From UBA2883 sp964017965 (GTDB lineage Bacteria; Cyanobacteriota; Vampirovibrionia; Gastranaerophilales; Gastranaerophilaceae): a stretch of DNA of 64,000 bases. The stretch lies in the NCBI GenBank assembly GCA_964017965.1, contig CAXHNV010000001.1, forward strand, positions 601,660-665,659, given 5' to 3'. A program made the position numbers and the translations under genes. Below, piece after piece: positions 8,464 to 15,563 of this stretch. The notes under the pieces were generated by a model. It did no database searches. It was not told the origin of the DNA and saw only the letters and a list, made by a program, of their open reading frames with translations. Position 1 is the first letter of the stretch, and every line of letters starts with the position of its first letter.

Positions 8464-8631
8464 ATGGATTTATTAAAAAACTTTTTCAAAAACGATTCAA
8501 CTGTAGTAGGACTTTGCGATTTAAAAAGAAGAACCGCAGTAAACTCTTTTGGCTTTGCTCAAAACTTTGCATTCAGCCAACCTGTTTTCGAGCGTCCTCA
8601 GCCGATTTTCGCCGGTCAAAGATTATATTAA
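8464..8631 (+). CDS. Small hypothetical protein (55 aa)
   Basis: The frame from ATG 8464 to TAA 8631 encodes 55 residues beginning MDLLKNFFKND and ending FAGQRLY. GAGAGGTG lies about 8 bases before the ATG. The product is basic with an aromatic-rich C-terminal half and one cysteine. No family recognised. The ribosome site supports a real gene, but length alone does not. Confidence 0.4.
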   Translation: MDLLKNFFKNDSTVVGLCDLKRRTAVNSFGFAQNFAFSQPVFERPQPIFAGQRLY

Positions 8632-8639
8632 ATTCCCCC

Positions 8640-8667
8640 TTGCAAAACTCCAAAAAACTGCTATAAT
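8640..8667 (+). promoter_or_regulatory. sigma-70-type promoter for the 8722 gene
   Basis: TTGCAA at 8640-8645, 16-bp spacer, TATAAT at 8662-8667. It would give a leader of about 48 nt before the ATG at 8722. Confidence 0.6.
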
Positions 8668-8721
8668 AGTTAAACCTTTTAGTGTTTTATGTGTTAGTGG
8701 ATTGATTATGGAGGGAATCCT

Positions 8722-8898
8722 ATGCGTCTTAATGTTTATGATACCTTTGAAGATGAAGTTGCAATGATGAATTTGGCAAAACAGTTACAATCGGAAGGCA
8801 TGGAGTCATTAAAACAGCCTCACTTGTGGGCGACAGAGCCGATTAAAACTATTGAACCAACAACTGCTTTCTCAAGATTGATTCTTGAAACAGTCTAA
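8722..8898 (+). CDS. Small hypothetical protein (58 aa)
   Basis: 58 residues, MRLNVYDTFEDEVAM through FSRLILETV. GGAGG sits nine bases before the ATG and a good promoter lies at 8640-8667, so expression is likely. Soluble and acidic in its first half. No family recognised. Confidence 0.55.
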   Translation: MRLNVYDTFEDEVAMMNLAKQLQSEGMESLKQPHLWATEPIKTIEPTTAFSRLILETV

Positions 8899-8932
8899 CT
8901 AATTTAGCCGAATGACTAATAGTAAGATTCGT

Positions 8933-8955
8933 TTGTAATATTTAACCTGTTACAA
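8933..8955. promoter_or_regulatory. Inverted repeat TTGTAA-N11-TTACAA before the 8965 gene
   Basis: The perfect 6-bp arms sit just upstream of the start codon. The half-sites resemble those of the composite-promoter palindromes (TGTTA/TAACA), but no CAATT or CTTTATATA boxes follow. It may be an operator; this is weakly supported. Confidence 0.3.
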
Positions 8956-8964
8956 GGTGATATT

Positions 8965-9402
8965 ATGAAACGAATTCTTACTATGGTTTTCTTATGTTTA
9001 GTTTGCGCCTCAACTGCAGGTGCAAACGATGTTTTGCCGCAAGTTTATACCCCTAATAATATTAACCCCTATAAGACTAATAAGTGGTTTGATTTTTTAT
9101 CATTCAATAAACCTGAAAAACCGGTATGGGACGAAGATTACTCTAAATACGATTATATGCTGTCTCGTATCGAAAAAGAATGGTTTAAACAAGACTATAC
9201 AAACCTTACTATGTCAGAACGTTTAAATAGACTCGAAGAACACGTGTTTGGGACAAGTTTTAATGAAGACGTAAACAAACGCTGTGACAGACTTAAACGT
9301 GCTTTCAATGCACAAAAGAATAATTACAGAAGAACACAAGGCATGTTCTCAGGTGTTCCGACAAGTATTCCTTTCGGTGTAGATGAGCTTATTGAGAATT
9401 AG
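8965..9402 (+). CDS. Secreted hypothetical protein
   Basis: 145 residues with a Sec signal peptide (cleavage probably after STAGA, residue 20). The mature part has an aromatic, charged N-terminal region and a helical segment around residues 70-115 (SERLNRLEEHVFG, then RCDRLKRAFNAQ). This LNRLEExxFG-type helix recurs in exported proteins of cyanobacterial relatives as I recall them, though I cannot name a domain. AAGGTG precedes the ATG. A dispersed repeat starts directly after the stop codon. Confidence 0.65.
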   Translation: MKRILTMVFLCLVCASTAGANDVLPQVYTPNNINPYKTNKWFDFLSFNKPEKPVWDEDYSKYDYMLSRIEKEWFKQDYTNLTMSERLNRLEEHVFGTSFNEDVNKRCDRLKRAFNAQKNNYRRTQGMFSGVPTSIPFGVDELIEN

Positions 9403-9509
9403 TTCTGCGCTCGCGTTAAACGGCAACGTTCGCAATCACAACGAAAACTCAAACGTTTCCGTTGATTCTTGCTCACCTCTCGCTATCGCTCGTGCCTCTG
9501 CTCGCTTGC
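9403..9509 (-). repeat. Dispersed intergenic repeat, copy 2
   Basis: Inverted relative to the copy at 2605-2717 and identical over most of its length. It begins immediately after the 9402 stop and ends at the A run (T run on the minus strand) of a terminator, so both copies sit directly behind a terminator. The internal hairpin segment is shorter than in copy 1. Confidence 0.85.
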
Positions 9510-9536
9510 AAAAAAAAACGGTATTTAATCATACCG
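9510..9536 (-). terminator. Intrinsic terminator, minus strand
   Basis: CGGTAT and ATACCG pair with a six-base loop, followed on the minus strand by nine T. Confidence 0.75.
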
Positions 9537-9632
9537 CAACTTACACACTTACACACATTATAATTTCAAAATTTGTTTATATCCTAGTTCATAACCTTTT
9601 GCATATTTTAAAATAACCTTCTAAATTAACCT
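9510..9632 (-). ncRNA. Short transcript from composite promoter; decayed gene or small RNA
   Basis: Runs from the composite promoter at 9639-9692 to the terminator at 9510-9536. An ATG lies 35 bases after the promoter box, near the spacing seen at sibling genes, with AGAAGG upstream, but the frame stops after six codons (MQKVMN). A second stop follows shortly. It could be a remnant of a small gene, a regulatory peptide or a non-coding RNA. Confidence 0.35.
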
Positions 9633-9638
9633 TACATT

Positions 9639-9692
9639 TATATAAAGGATTTTTGTTTAGAAAAATTGCCCTGATTGTTAAGATATGTAACA
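9639..9692 (-). promoter_or_regulatory. Composite promoter, site 2 (minus strand)
   Basis: Reading the minus strand: TGTTA-N7-TAACA (9676-9692), 7-bp gap, CAATT (9664-9668), 16 bp, CTTTATATA (9639-9647). It shares its palindrome with the divergent site 3. The short 7-bp gap is one helical turn less than at most sites. Confidence 0.65.
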
Positions 9693-9738
9693 CAAAATTT
9701 AAAGCCTGAAATTAGAAGAAAATAAAAAACTTTATATT
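9676..9738 (+). promoter_or_regulatory. Composite promoter, site 3, for the 9768 gene
   Basis: TGTTA-N7-TAACA at 9676-9692, 16-bp gap, AAATT at 9709-9713, 16 bp, CTTTATATT at 9730-9738. The ATG lies 29 bases beyond the box, with AGAGGA upstream of it. Confidence 0.65.
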
Positions 9739-9767
9739 AATGTAAGTATTAGAGGATATTAAATAAT

Positions 9768-10139
9768 ATGGCACTTGGATTTACTTCGCATTATTCACAA
9801 TCGGAGCAACCTTTTGGTTCCCTGATATTAAGCAATACAGAAAATGAAACGGCAGGTTCTGTAGCCTACGGTTCAGATAACGGCAGTTATGGAAGTAGCC
9901 TGCTATCCCAAAGTATTGGTGACAGCTACGCGTTTTCTGTATCTGTAAGTATAGATTATAGTCAATATGCAACGTTTGTTGCATCAAGTTCGGGCTCTAC
10001 TGAAACAGCAGGTTCTGTAGCATATTCCGGCGGGTTTAGCGGCTCGTCAGGTGGTGCATCGTTCTCAGGCGGTTCTGTCTCCTGCTCATCAGGCGGCTCT
10101 TCCGGTGGCGGCGGTTGCTCGGCATCGTTCACTTGCTAG
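9768..10139 (+). CDS. Ser/Gly-rich low-complexity protein of the composite-promoter regulon
   Basis: 123 residues with no signal peptide; about half are Ser and Gly. The octamer ETAGSVAY occurs twice (near residues 27 and 79), each followed by a Gly/Ser stretch, so there is an internal repeat. The C-terminal third is an almost pure Ser/Gly tract carrying three cysteines and ending SFTC. The composition suggests a structural, surface or self-assembling protein; nothing shows which. Expression is predicted from the divergent composite promoter upstream. A bidirectional terminator follows at 10155. Confidence 0.65.
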   Translation: MALGFTSHYSQSEQPFGSLILSNTENETAGSVAYGSDNGSYGSSLLSQSIGDSYAFSVSVSIDYSQYATFVASSSGSTETAGSVAYSGGFSGSSGGASFSGGSVSCSSGGSSGGGGCSASFTC

Positions 10140-10154
10140 AACTATAAATAGCTT

Positions 10155-10185
10155 AAAAAGCCCTTGCAATCTGCAAGGGCTTTTT
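10155..10185. terminator. Bidirectional terminator
   Basis: AAAAAGCCCTTGCA and TGCAAGGGCTTTTT form a 14-bp stem with a 3-base loop between convergent genes. Confidence 0.85.
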
Positions 10186-10186
10186 G

Positions 10187-10453
10187 TTATCCTCTTTGTG
10201 CGTCAAAACACGCTTTACATAATATCTCTCTGTCAGGTTTCGGTTTAAATGGAACCTGTGTCTGAGCTCCACACTTGGTACAAACTGCATCGTAAAGTTT
10301 TTTTCTGTTCTTCTGTCTGCGTTTCTTTCTGCATTCTGGGCATCTTTTCGGTTTGTTTGTAAGTCCTTTCTCTGCGTAAAATTCCTGTTCTCCCGCTGTG
10401 AATACAAATTCAGCCGAACAATCTTCGCAAATCAATGTTTCGTCTTGGTACAT
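10187..10453 (-). CDS. Zinc-ribbon protein
   Basis: 88 residues with several Cys pairs: CEDC near residue 9, CPEC near 38, CTKC near 58 and CKAC near 79. The first segment (DETLICEDCSAEFVFTAGEQ) matches the probable zinc-binding domain found in many bacterial small proteins, followed by a basic linker and a second ribbon. It probably binds two zinc ions; a nucleic-acid or protein-contact role is likely but unproven. The start has a GGAGAAACT ribosome site. Confidence 0.8.
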   Translation of the reverse strand: MYQDETLICEDCSAEFVFTAGEQEFYAEKGLTNKPKRCPECRKKRRQKNRKKLYDAVCTKCGAQTQVPFKPKPDREILCKACFDAQRG

Positions 10454-10524
10454 GCAGTTTCTCCTAATATAATAAATCGCTCGCCATAGGCATACTTCAT
10501 TATAGACTTTTTTTCAGAAATTGC

Positions 10525-10555
10525 AAGGGGTTTGCAATATTATTGCAAACCCCTT
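10525..10555 (-). terminator. Hairpin behind tpiA
   Basis: AAGGGGTTTGCAATA is repeated as its complement immediately after. It lies 24 bp past the tpiA stop. The T run is on the plus-strand side, so on the minus strand it is a stem without a good U tract. Confidence 0.55.
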
Positions 10556-10578
10556 ATTAATAATTTTTTTTAAGTTAA

Positions 10579-11367
10579 TTATACTGCAACTTTCATTGAG
10601 TTAGTGATGATTTCAGTGAAGCTGTCTGCTTTCAAACTTGCACCACCGATTAAAGCACCGTCAATATCTGACATTGACATTTGTTCTTCGATAGTTGCAG
10701 GTTTTACAGAACCGCCGTAAAGGATTCTGATAGAATCAGCTGTTTGTGCATCTGATACTTCTGAAACAACTTTTCTAATCATTGCAATAACTCTGTTTGC
10801 TTCTGTTGCATCACAAGATTTGCCTGTGCCGATTGCCCAGATTGGTTCGTAAGCAATTACTGATTTTGCAATTTCTTCGTTAGATAAACCAGATAATGCT
10901 GCTCTGATTTGGCTTGCAATGTGTTCATCAGTTACGCCTGATTCTCTTTGTTCTAAAGATTCACCACAACAGATGATTGGTAATAATCCGCCAGCTAAAA
11001 TAGCTTTTGCTTTCTTGTTAATCATTTCATCGGTTTCTGAGAAGTATTGTCTTCTTTCAGAGTGTCCGATGATAACATATTTACAACCCATATCTTTTAA
11101 CATTTCAACAGAAATTTCACCTGTATATGCACCAGATTGTTCCCAGTGACAGTTTTGCGCTGCTAAAGCAATCTTACCGCATTTGCAGCCTGAAATCATT
11201 TCTGATACTACTGCTAATGATGTGAATGTAGGTGCTACAATTACTTCAGGTAATTGGTCTGCGCTTATATCGTGTAATACTGATTTAATCCCTGACATAA
11301 GTGATTTTGCATCAGCTTGTAATAAATTCATTTTCCAGTTTCCAGCCATAATTGGACGTCTTGACAT
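10579..11367 (-). CDS. tpiA: Triose-phosphate isomerase
   Basis: Interconverts glyceraldehyde 3-phosphate and dihydroxyacetone phosphate. 262 residues. Motifs in order are AGNWKMN (catalytic Lys), GHSERRQYF (electrophilic His), the signature AYEPIWAIGTGK with the catalytic Glu, and loop 8 ILYGGSVKP with GALIGGASL. The start at 11367 is chosen because AAAGGAG lies upstream; an in-frame extension of 11 codons has no support. Glycolytic, cytosolic. Confidence 0.97.
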   Translation of the reverse strand: MSRRPIMAGNWKMNLLQADAKSLMSGIKSVLHDISADQLPEVIVAPTFTSLAVVSEMISGCKCGKIALAAQNCHWEQSGAYTGEISVEMLKDMGCKYVIIGHSERRQYFSETDEMINKKAKAILAGGLLPIICCGESLEQRESGVTDEHIASQIRAALSGLSNEEIAKSVIAYEPIWAIGTGKSCDATEANRVIAMIRKVVSEVSDAQTADSIRILYGGSVKPATIEEQMSMSDIDGALIGGASLKADSFTEIITNSMKVAV

Positions 11368-11460
11368 AGTTGTTTCTCCTTTTTTAGTAACCACAACCAA
11401 AGTGTAGAATAAACATGGTTTTCTATCAAGCGCTTTTGTTATTAATAAAATATAAAATTC

Positions 11461-11490
11461 TTGACCATATTTTTAAAAAAAAGATATACT
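11461..11490 (+). promoter_or_regulatory. sigma-70-type promoter for glnA
   Basis: TTGACC, 18-bp spacer, TATACT, then a short leader with AAGGAGG before the ATG at 11519. Confidence 0.6.
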
Positions 11491-11518
11491 TTATTTGAAC
11501 ACATAAAAAGGAGGAAGT

Positions 11519-12883
11519 ATGTCAGATTTTACATACAAAAGGTTAGACGGTAAAAACTACACGAGTGATGATATTAAGGCTATTATCAAAGAAAAAGGTA
11601 TCAGATTTATAAAATTACAGTTTGTGGATATTAATGGACAGGTTAAGAATATGTCAATCCCTGCACAGCATATTGATAAAGTTCTTGCTAACGAGATTAT
11701 GTTAGACGGTTCTTCTATCAAAGGTTTCAGAAGTATTGAAACATCAGACATGTTCTTCTATCCTGATAAAAATACTTTCGAAGTATTACCTTGGAGGGCA
11801 GAAGAAGGCTATCAATCAGCAAGAATAATTTGTGATATTTATAACGCTGACGGCACACCATTCGAAGGCTGCCCTCGTTGTAACTTAAAAAGAGTTATGA
11901 ACGAAGCGAAAAAACTTGGGTTCACAATGAATATCGGACCGGAAGCTGAGTTCTTCCTCTTCTCTAAAGATGAAGACGGTAATATTACTACTTCAACTCA
12001 GGATAACGCAGGCTACTATGATGTTGGACCCGAAGATTTAGGTGAAGACGTTCGTTCAGATATCGTAACAACCTTGCAGGATATGGGATTCGATATCGAA
12101 GCTTCTCACCATGAAGTTGCTGACGGTCAGCACGAAGTTGATTTTAAATACGCAGATATCTTAACAGCTGCAGATAACGTTGTAACATTCAAAGTTGTTG
12201 TTAAAGCAATCGCTGCATTACATTATCTGCATGCAACATTTATGCCTAAGCCAATCTTTGGCATTAATGGCTCAGGTATGCACTGTAATGTTTCATTGTT
12301 TAAAGACGGCAAAAATGCGTTCTATGATGAAAACGCTGAATACCAGTTATCAGATACAGCAAAATATGCAATCGGCGGTATGCTTAAACACGTAAGAAGT
12401 ATTACTGCAATCTTGAACCCTACAGTAAACAGTTACAAACGTTTGGTTCCGGGCTATGAAGCACCTGTTTATCTGGCATGGTCATTAGCAAACAGAAGTG
12501 CACTTTTAAGAGTTCCTGCAAAACGCGGTGTTGCAACAAGAGTTGAACTTCGTTCGCCAGACCCTGCTTGTAACCCTTATCTTGCATTTGCTACTATCCT
12601 GGAAGCATGTCTTGACGGTATCAGAAACAAAATTGAACCGCCTGCTGCTGTAGAATCTAATATTTATAAGTTGTCTACTAAAGAAAGAAAAAGACAAAAA
12701 ATCGATTCTCTACCGGGTACATTAAAAGAAGCTGTTGACTTGTTAGACCGTTCTTTAGTTGCTAATGCGGCGTTGGGTCAACATATTATGAACGAGTTTG
12801 TAACCGCTAAAGAAAAAGAATGGGATTCGTATAGAACAGCAGTTACAAAATGGGAACTCGATAAATACTTAGGCAGATACTAA
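11519..12883 (+). CDS. glnA: Glutamine synthetase type I
   Basis: ATP-dependent ligation of ammonia to glutamate, the main nitrogen-assimilation step. 454 residues, beta-grasp N-terminus followed by the catalytic core: FVDINGQVKN, MLDGSSIKGF, NIGPEAEFFLF, ASHHEVADGQHEVDF, GINGSGMHCN, NPTVNSYKRLVPGYEAP and RVELRSPDPACNPYLAF. The length and the absence of the extra insertion place it nearer the GSI-alpha group. A strong terminator follows. Its promoter shows no recognisable regulator site. Confidence 0.97.
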   Translation: MSDFTYKRLDGKNYTSDDIKAIIKEKGIRFIKLQFVDINGQVKNMSIPAQHIDKVLANEIMLDGSSIKGFRSIETSDMFFYPDKNTFEVLPWRAEEGYQSARIICDIYNADGTPFEGCPRCNLKRVMNEAKKLGFTMNIGPEAEFFLFSKDEDGNITTSTQDNAGYYDVGPEDLGEDVRSDIVTTLQDMGFDIEASHHEVADGQHEVDFKYADILTAADNVVTFKVVVKAIAALHYLHATFMPKPIFGINGSGMHCNVSLFKDGKNAFYDENAEYQLSDTAKYAIGGMLKHVRSITAILNPTVNSYKRLVPGYEAPVYLAWSLANRSALLRVPAKRGVATRVELRSPDPACNPYLAFATILEACLDGIRNKIEPPAAVESNIYKLSTKERKRQKIDSLPGTLKEAVDLLDRSLVANAALGQHIMNEFVTAKEKEWDSYRTAVTKWELDKYLGRY

Positions 12884-12903
12884 TCTGAACAAGATAAAAT
12901 GTG

Positions 12904-12935
12904 AAAAAGCAGGTAGTGGGGCTACCTGCTTTTTT
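12904..12935 (+). terminator. Terminator of glnA
   Basis: AGCAGGTAG and CTACCTGCT pair around TGGGG, followed by a T run. Confidence 0.85.
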
Positions 12936-12940
12936 AATTT

Positions 12941-12962
12941 GGGGGTTGGGGTGGGGGAGGGG
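12941..12962 (+). other. Potential G-quadruplex
   Basis: Four G runs of 5, 4, 5 and 4 bases are separated by loops of 2, 1 and 1 bases, directly behind the glnA terminator, in a chromosome that otherwise rarely has G runs. It lies downstream of glnA on the plus strand and past the end of the convergent 13028 gene. Confidence 0.6.
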
Positions 12963-13027
12963 TAATAATTTAAAATATAAATCTGTTTTAATTTGAACTT
13001 AAAGAATATTATTAAGTTCTAAATTTT

Positions 13028-13267
13028 TTATATATACCAGCCTAAAGGAAGTCGAGACATAACTCTGTTAGAAACCCCGAAAGACTCGAGAGGAGTTTCT
13101 CCGTATAATATGTGTCTATTACAAAGACCCTTGAATTCGTAGGTATTATAACCGCCGCCAAAACCAATGTTTCTTAATGTGCAGCAAGGTCTGCTTGTAG
13201 CTAAATACGCTGCACCGAATGTTAATGCTCCGAATGCTACGCCTGTCCAAAAATTTCCGTTACCCAT
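13028..13267 (-). CDS. Small Gly-rich hydrophobic protein of the composite-promoter regulon
   Basis: 79 residues. Residues 4-24 (NFWTGVAFGALTFGAAYLAT) form a hydrophobic Gly-rich segment that may insert in or cross a membrane, followed by PCC and a Gly/aromatic-rich region. The C-terminus ends LPLGWYI. No cleavable signal. GGGGAT lies about nine bases before the ATG, and the start lies 31 bases after the composite promoter box. Function unknown. Confidence 0.65.
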   Translation of the reverse strand: MGNGNFWTGVAFGALTFGAAYLATSRPCCTLRNIGFGGGYNTYEFKGLCNRHILYGETPLESFGVSNRVMSRLPLGWYI

Positions 13268-13298
13268 TTTAAATATCCCCTAATTTAATCCCCGTACT

Positions 13299-13363
13299 TA
13301 TATAAAGTTTTTTGTGTTTCAAGAATTGCCAAAATTGTCTTTAAATATTAAGTTTTGTAAACA
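13299..13363 (-). promoter_or_regulatory. Composite promoter, site 4, for the 13267 gene (minus strand)
   Basis: Minus strand: TGTTT-N7-TTAAT (13347-13363), 18-bp gap, CAATT (13324-13328), 16 bp, CTTTATATA (13299-13307). The palindrome TGTTTACAAAACTTAAT is identical to that at 34956-34972. The bases after the box (AGTACGGGGATTAAA) nearly match those after the site at 25847. Confidence 0.7.
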
Positions 13364-13436
13364 TGGATTTGCAGGAAGAAAGTATAGAGGGGTGTAAATC
13401 CAGTAGATTCAATAATTGCTGAGAATTCGAAAGTGA

Positions 13437-13464
13437 TTGACAATTAAAATTGAGAGTATAAAAT
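13437..13464 (+). promoter_or_regulatory. sigma-70-type promoter for tuf
   Basis: Consensus TTGACA, 16-bp spacer, TAAAAT. It gives a leader of about 78 nt, which contains the small palindrome ACTTTATAAAGT near 13501. Confidence 0.6.
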
Positions 13465-13548
13465 ATATAATATGAGTTAAACTTAGAAATAGAGAGTTAA
13501 ACTTTATAAAGTTAGTAGTATATAGTAAAAGAAAAGGAGATTAATCTC

Positions 13549-14757
13549 ATGGCACGTGAAAAGTATGAACGTACGAAACCTCACGTTAACGTCGGTACAG
13601 TAGGCCACGTTGACCACGGTAAAACAACATTAACAGCTGCTATTACAGCTACATTAGCAGCAGCAGGTCAAGCAGAACTTAAGAAATTCGATGAAATCGA
13701 TGCTGCTCCTGAAGAAAAAGCTAGAGGTATAACCATCTCTACAGCTCACGTAGAATACGAAACAGCTGAAAGACACTACGCACACGTTGACTGTCCTGGT
13801 CACGCAGACTATGTTAAAAACATGATTACAGGTGCTGCTCAAATGGACGGCGCTATCCTTGTAGTTGCTGCAACTGACGGTGCTATGCCTCAAACTCGTG
13901 AACACATCCTTCTTGCTAGACAGGTTGGTGTTCCTAACTTGGTAGTATTCTTAAACAAATGTGATATGGTTGATGATACTGAATTGTTAGAATTAGTTGA
14001 AATGGAAGTTAGAGAACTTCTTTCTTCATACGAATTCGACGGAGACAATATCCCATTCATCCACGGTTCAGCTTTAAAAGCTTTAGAAGCTGTTCAAGCT
14101 AACCCTTCTATCGCTCGTGGCGATAACGAATGGACTGATAAAATTTGGGAATTGATGGATGCTATCGATTCTTACTTCCCAACTCCTGAACGTGATTTGG
14201 ACAAACCATTCTTGATGCCAGTTGAAGACGTTTTCTCTATCACAGGTCGTGGTACTGTTGCTACAGGTAGAGTTGAACGTGGTATCGTTAAAGTTGGTGA
14301 TGAAGTTGAATTAGTTGGTTTAGGCGAAACTAAGAAAACTACAGTTACCGGTGTTGAAATGTTCAGAAAATCTCTTGACCAAGGTCAAGCTGGTGATAAC
14401 GTTGGTGCGTTGTTACGTGGTGTTGATAAAACTGAAATTCAACGTGGTCAAGTTTTGTGTAAACCTGGTTCAATCAAACCTCACACAAAATTCACAGCTA
14501 ACGTTTACGTTTTGAAAAAAGAAGAAGGCGGACGTCACACTCCATTCTTCCCTGGTTATAGACCTCAATTCTATATCAGAACAACTGACGTTACTGGTTC
14601 TATCAAATTCGACGGCGAAATGGTAATGCCTGGTGATAACGTAGTTATGGAAGTTGAACTTATCGCTCCTGTAGCTATCGAACAAGGTATGAGATTCGCT
14701 ATCCGTGAAGGCGGTAGAACAGTTGGTGCTGGTGTTGTAGATAAAATTGTTGAGTAA
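13549..14757 (+). CDS. tuf: Elongation factor Tu
   Basis: GTPase that delivers aminoacyl-tRNA to the ribosome. 402 residues. GTP-binding motifs: GHVDHGKTT (G1), RGITIS (G2, written GITISTAHVEY here), DCPGH (G3), NKCD (G4) and GSALKAL (G5). Domains 2 and 3 follow in normal order. The gene stands alone between its own promoter and a strong terminator, not in a str operon with fusA and rpsL. GC-richer codon choice than its neighbours fits high expression. Confidence 0.98.
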   Translation: MAREKYERTKPHVNVGTVGHVDHGKTTLTAAITATLAAAGQAELKKFDEIDAAPEEKARGITISTAHVEYETAERHYAHVDCPGHADYVKNMITGAAQMDGAILVVAATDGAMPQTREHILLARQVGVPNLVVFLNKCDMVDDTELLELVEMEVRELLSSYEFDGDNIPFIHGSALKALEAVQANPSIARGDNEWTDKIWELMDAIDSYFPTPERDLDKPFLMPVEDVFSITGRGTVATGRVERGIVKVGDEVELVGLGETKKTTVTGVEMFRKSLDQGQAGDNVGALLRGVDKTEIQRGQVLCKPGSIKPHTKFTANVYVLKKEEGGRHTPFFPGYRPQFYIRTTDVTGSIKFDGEMVMPGDNVVMEVELIAPVAIEQGMRFAIREGGRTVGAGVVDKIVE

Positions 14758-14784
14758 TTTTTAAACAACACAAGACATAAATTT

Positions 14785-14819
14785 AAAGGCGGTTAAGGTT
14801 TTCCTTAACCGCCTTTTTT
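14785..14819. terminator. Terminator between tuf and comF (bidirectional)
   Basis: AAAGGCGGTTAAGG pairs with its complement around TTTT; T run on the plus side. Confidence 0.9.
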
Positions 14820-14827
14820 ATTTAATT

Positions 14828-15493
14828 TTAGTTTGGACTTGAGGTCGCAAAACATAATATATCATCTATACCATTAGCTTGCAGCTCCGATATCATTGAT
14901 TCAAATGTTGAACCCGTCGTACAGATATCATCTAATATCAGTACCGGTTTGCCTTCAATAAACTTACTTTTATCAACCTCAAAAGCTTTATGCAGATTCT
15001 TTAAACGCTCCGGTCTTGATAATTTATACTGGGCTTTTGTATGTTTAACCCTTTTTATCAGCTCATAATTAGGTTCAAACCCGCTAAGGTTACAAAATTC
15101 TTCTGCAACCAGTTTCATATGATTATATCCGCGTTGTCGTTCACGGGTCTTATATAAAGGTACAGGTACTACCTGAAACTCTTTATCTATCCCCATTTCA
15201 TCACATAATGCCAGAAAATATTCCCACATAAACTTTGCCTGATAATAAGCTAAGCTCTTCTGCTTATGGTATTTTATGCCACGAATCATTTTTTGAATAG
15301 TCTTTTCATAAATCCCTGCAACATATACATCAGTGCCAAGTACCGTTCTATTAACCCTAAGGTCAGAAAATGCAAGAGTGTCATAACATTTTGAGCACAT
15401 CTTAACGCATTCATAGCTTCGTCCGCAGAAATAACATCGTTTTTTATAAATATAATCCAATAGTTTATCTATAAGTGTTTTCAAATCTTCCAT
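14828..15493 (-). CDS. comF: ComF-family phosphoribosyltransferase-like protein
   Basis: 221 residues. The N-terminal four-cysteine zinc finger (CYFCGR, then CSKCYD) is followed by a type I phosphoribosyltransferase-like domain with the PRPP loop VLILDDICTTGST. ComF proteins take part in DNA uptake in competent bacteria, and others in purine-related or unknown roles. No other competence gene is nearby. No Shine-Dalgarno sequence precedes the ATG; a TGT-TATAAT box ends eight bases upstream, so the mRNA is probably leaderless. Confidence 0.85.
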   Translation of the reverse strand: MEDLKTLIDKLLDYIYKKRCYFCGRSYECVKMCSKCYDTLAFSDLRVNRTVLGTDVYVAGIYEKTIQKMIRGIKYHKQKSLAYYQAKFMWEYFLALCDEMGIDKEFQVVPVPLYKTRERQRGYNHMKLVAEEFCNLSGFEPNYELIKRVKHTKAQYKLSRPERLKNLHKAFEVDKSKFIEGKPVLILDDICTTGSTFESMISELQANGIDDILCFATSSPN

Positions 15494-15501
15494 TAATATA
15501 A

Positions 15502-15510
15502 ATTATAACA
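15502..15510 (-). promoter_or_regulatory. Extended -10 promoter of comF, leaderless
   Basis: TGT directly before a perfect TATAAT, eight bases before the ATG; the -35 region is poor. Confidence 0.6.
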
Positions 15511-15512
15511 TT

Positions 15513-15546
15513 AAAAAAAGAGAGTCATTACAGACTCTCTTTCTTT
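15513..15546 (-). terminator. Terminator of the birA-oadGAB operon
   Basis: AAAGAGAGTC and GACTCTCTTT pair around a six-base loop, with seven T on the minus strand. Confidence 0.85.
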
Positions 15547-15563
15547 TATTATATTTATCAATC

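Noticed and set aside
8247..8666. 139-aa plus-strand ORF across the DUF1858 gene start
   Set aside because: Out of frame with the supported small gene at 8464 and antisense to a recognisable protein.
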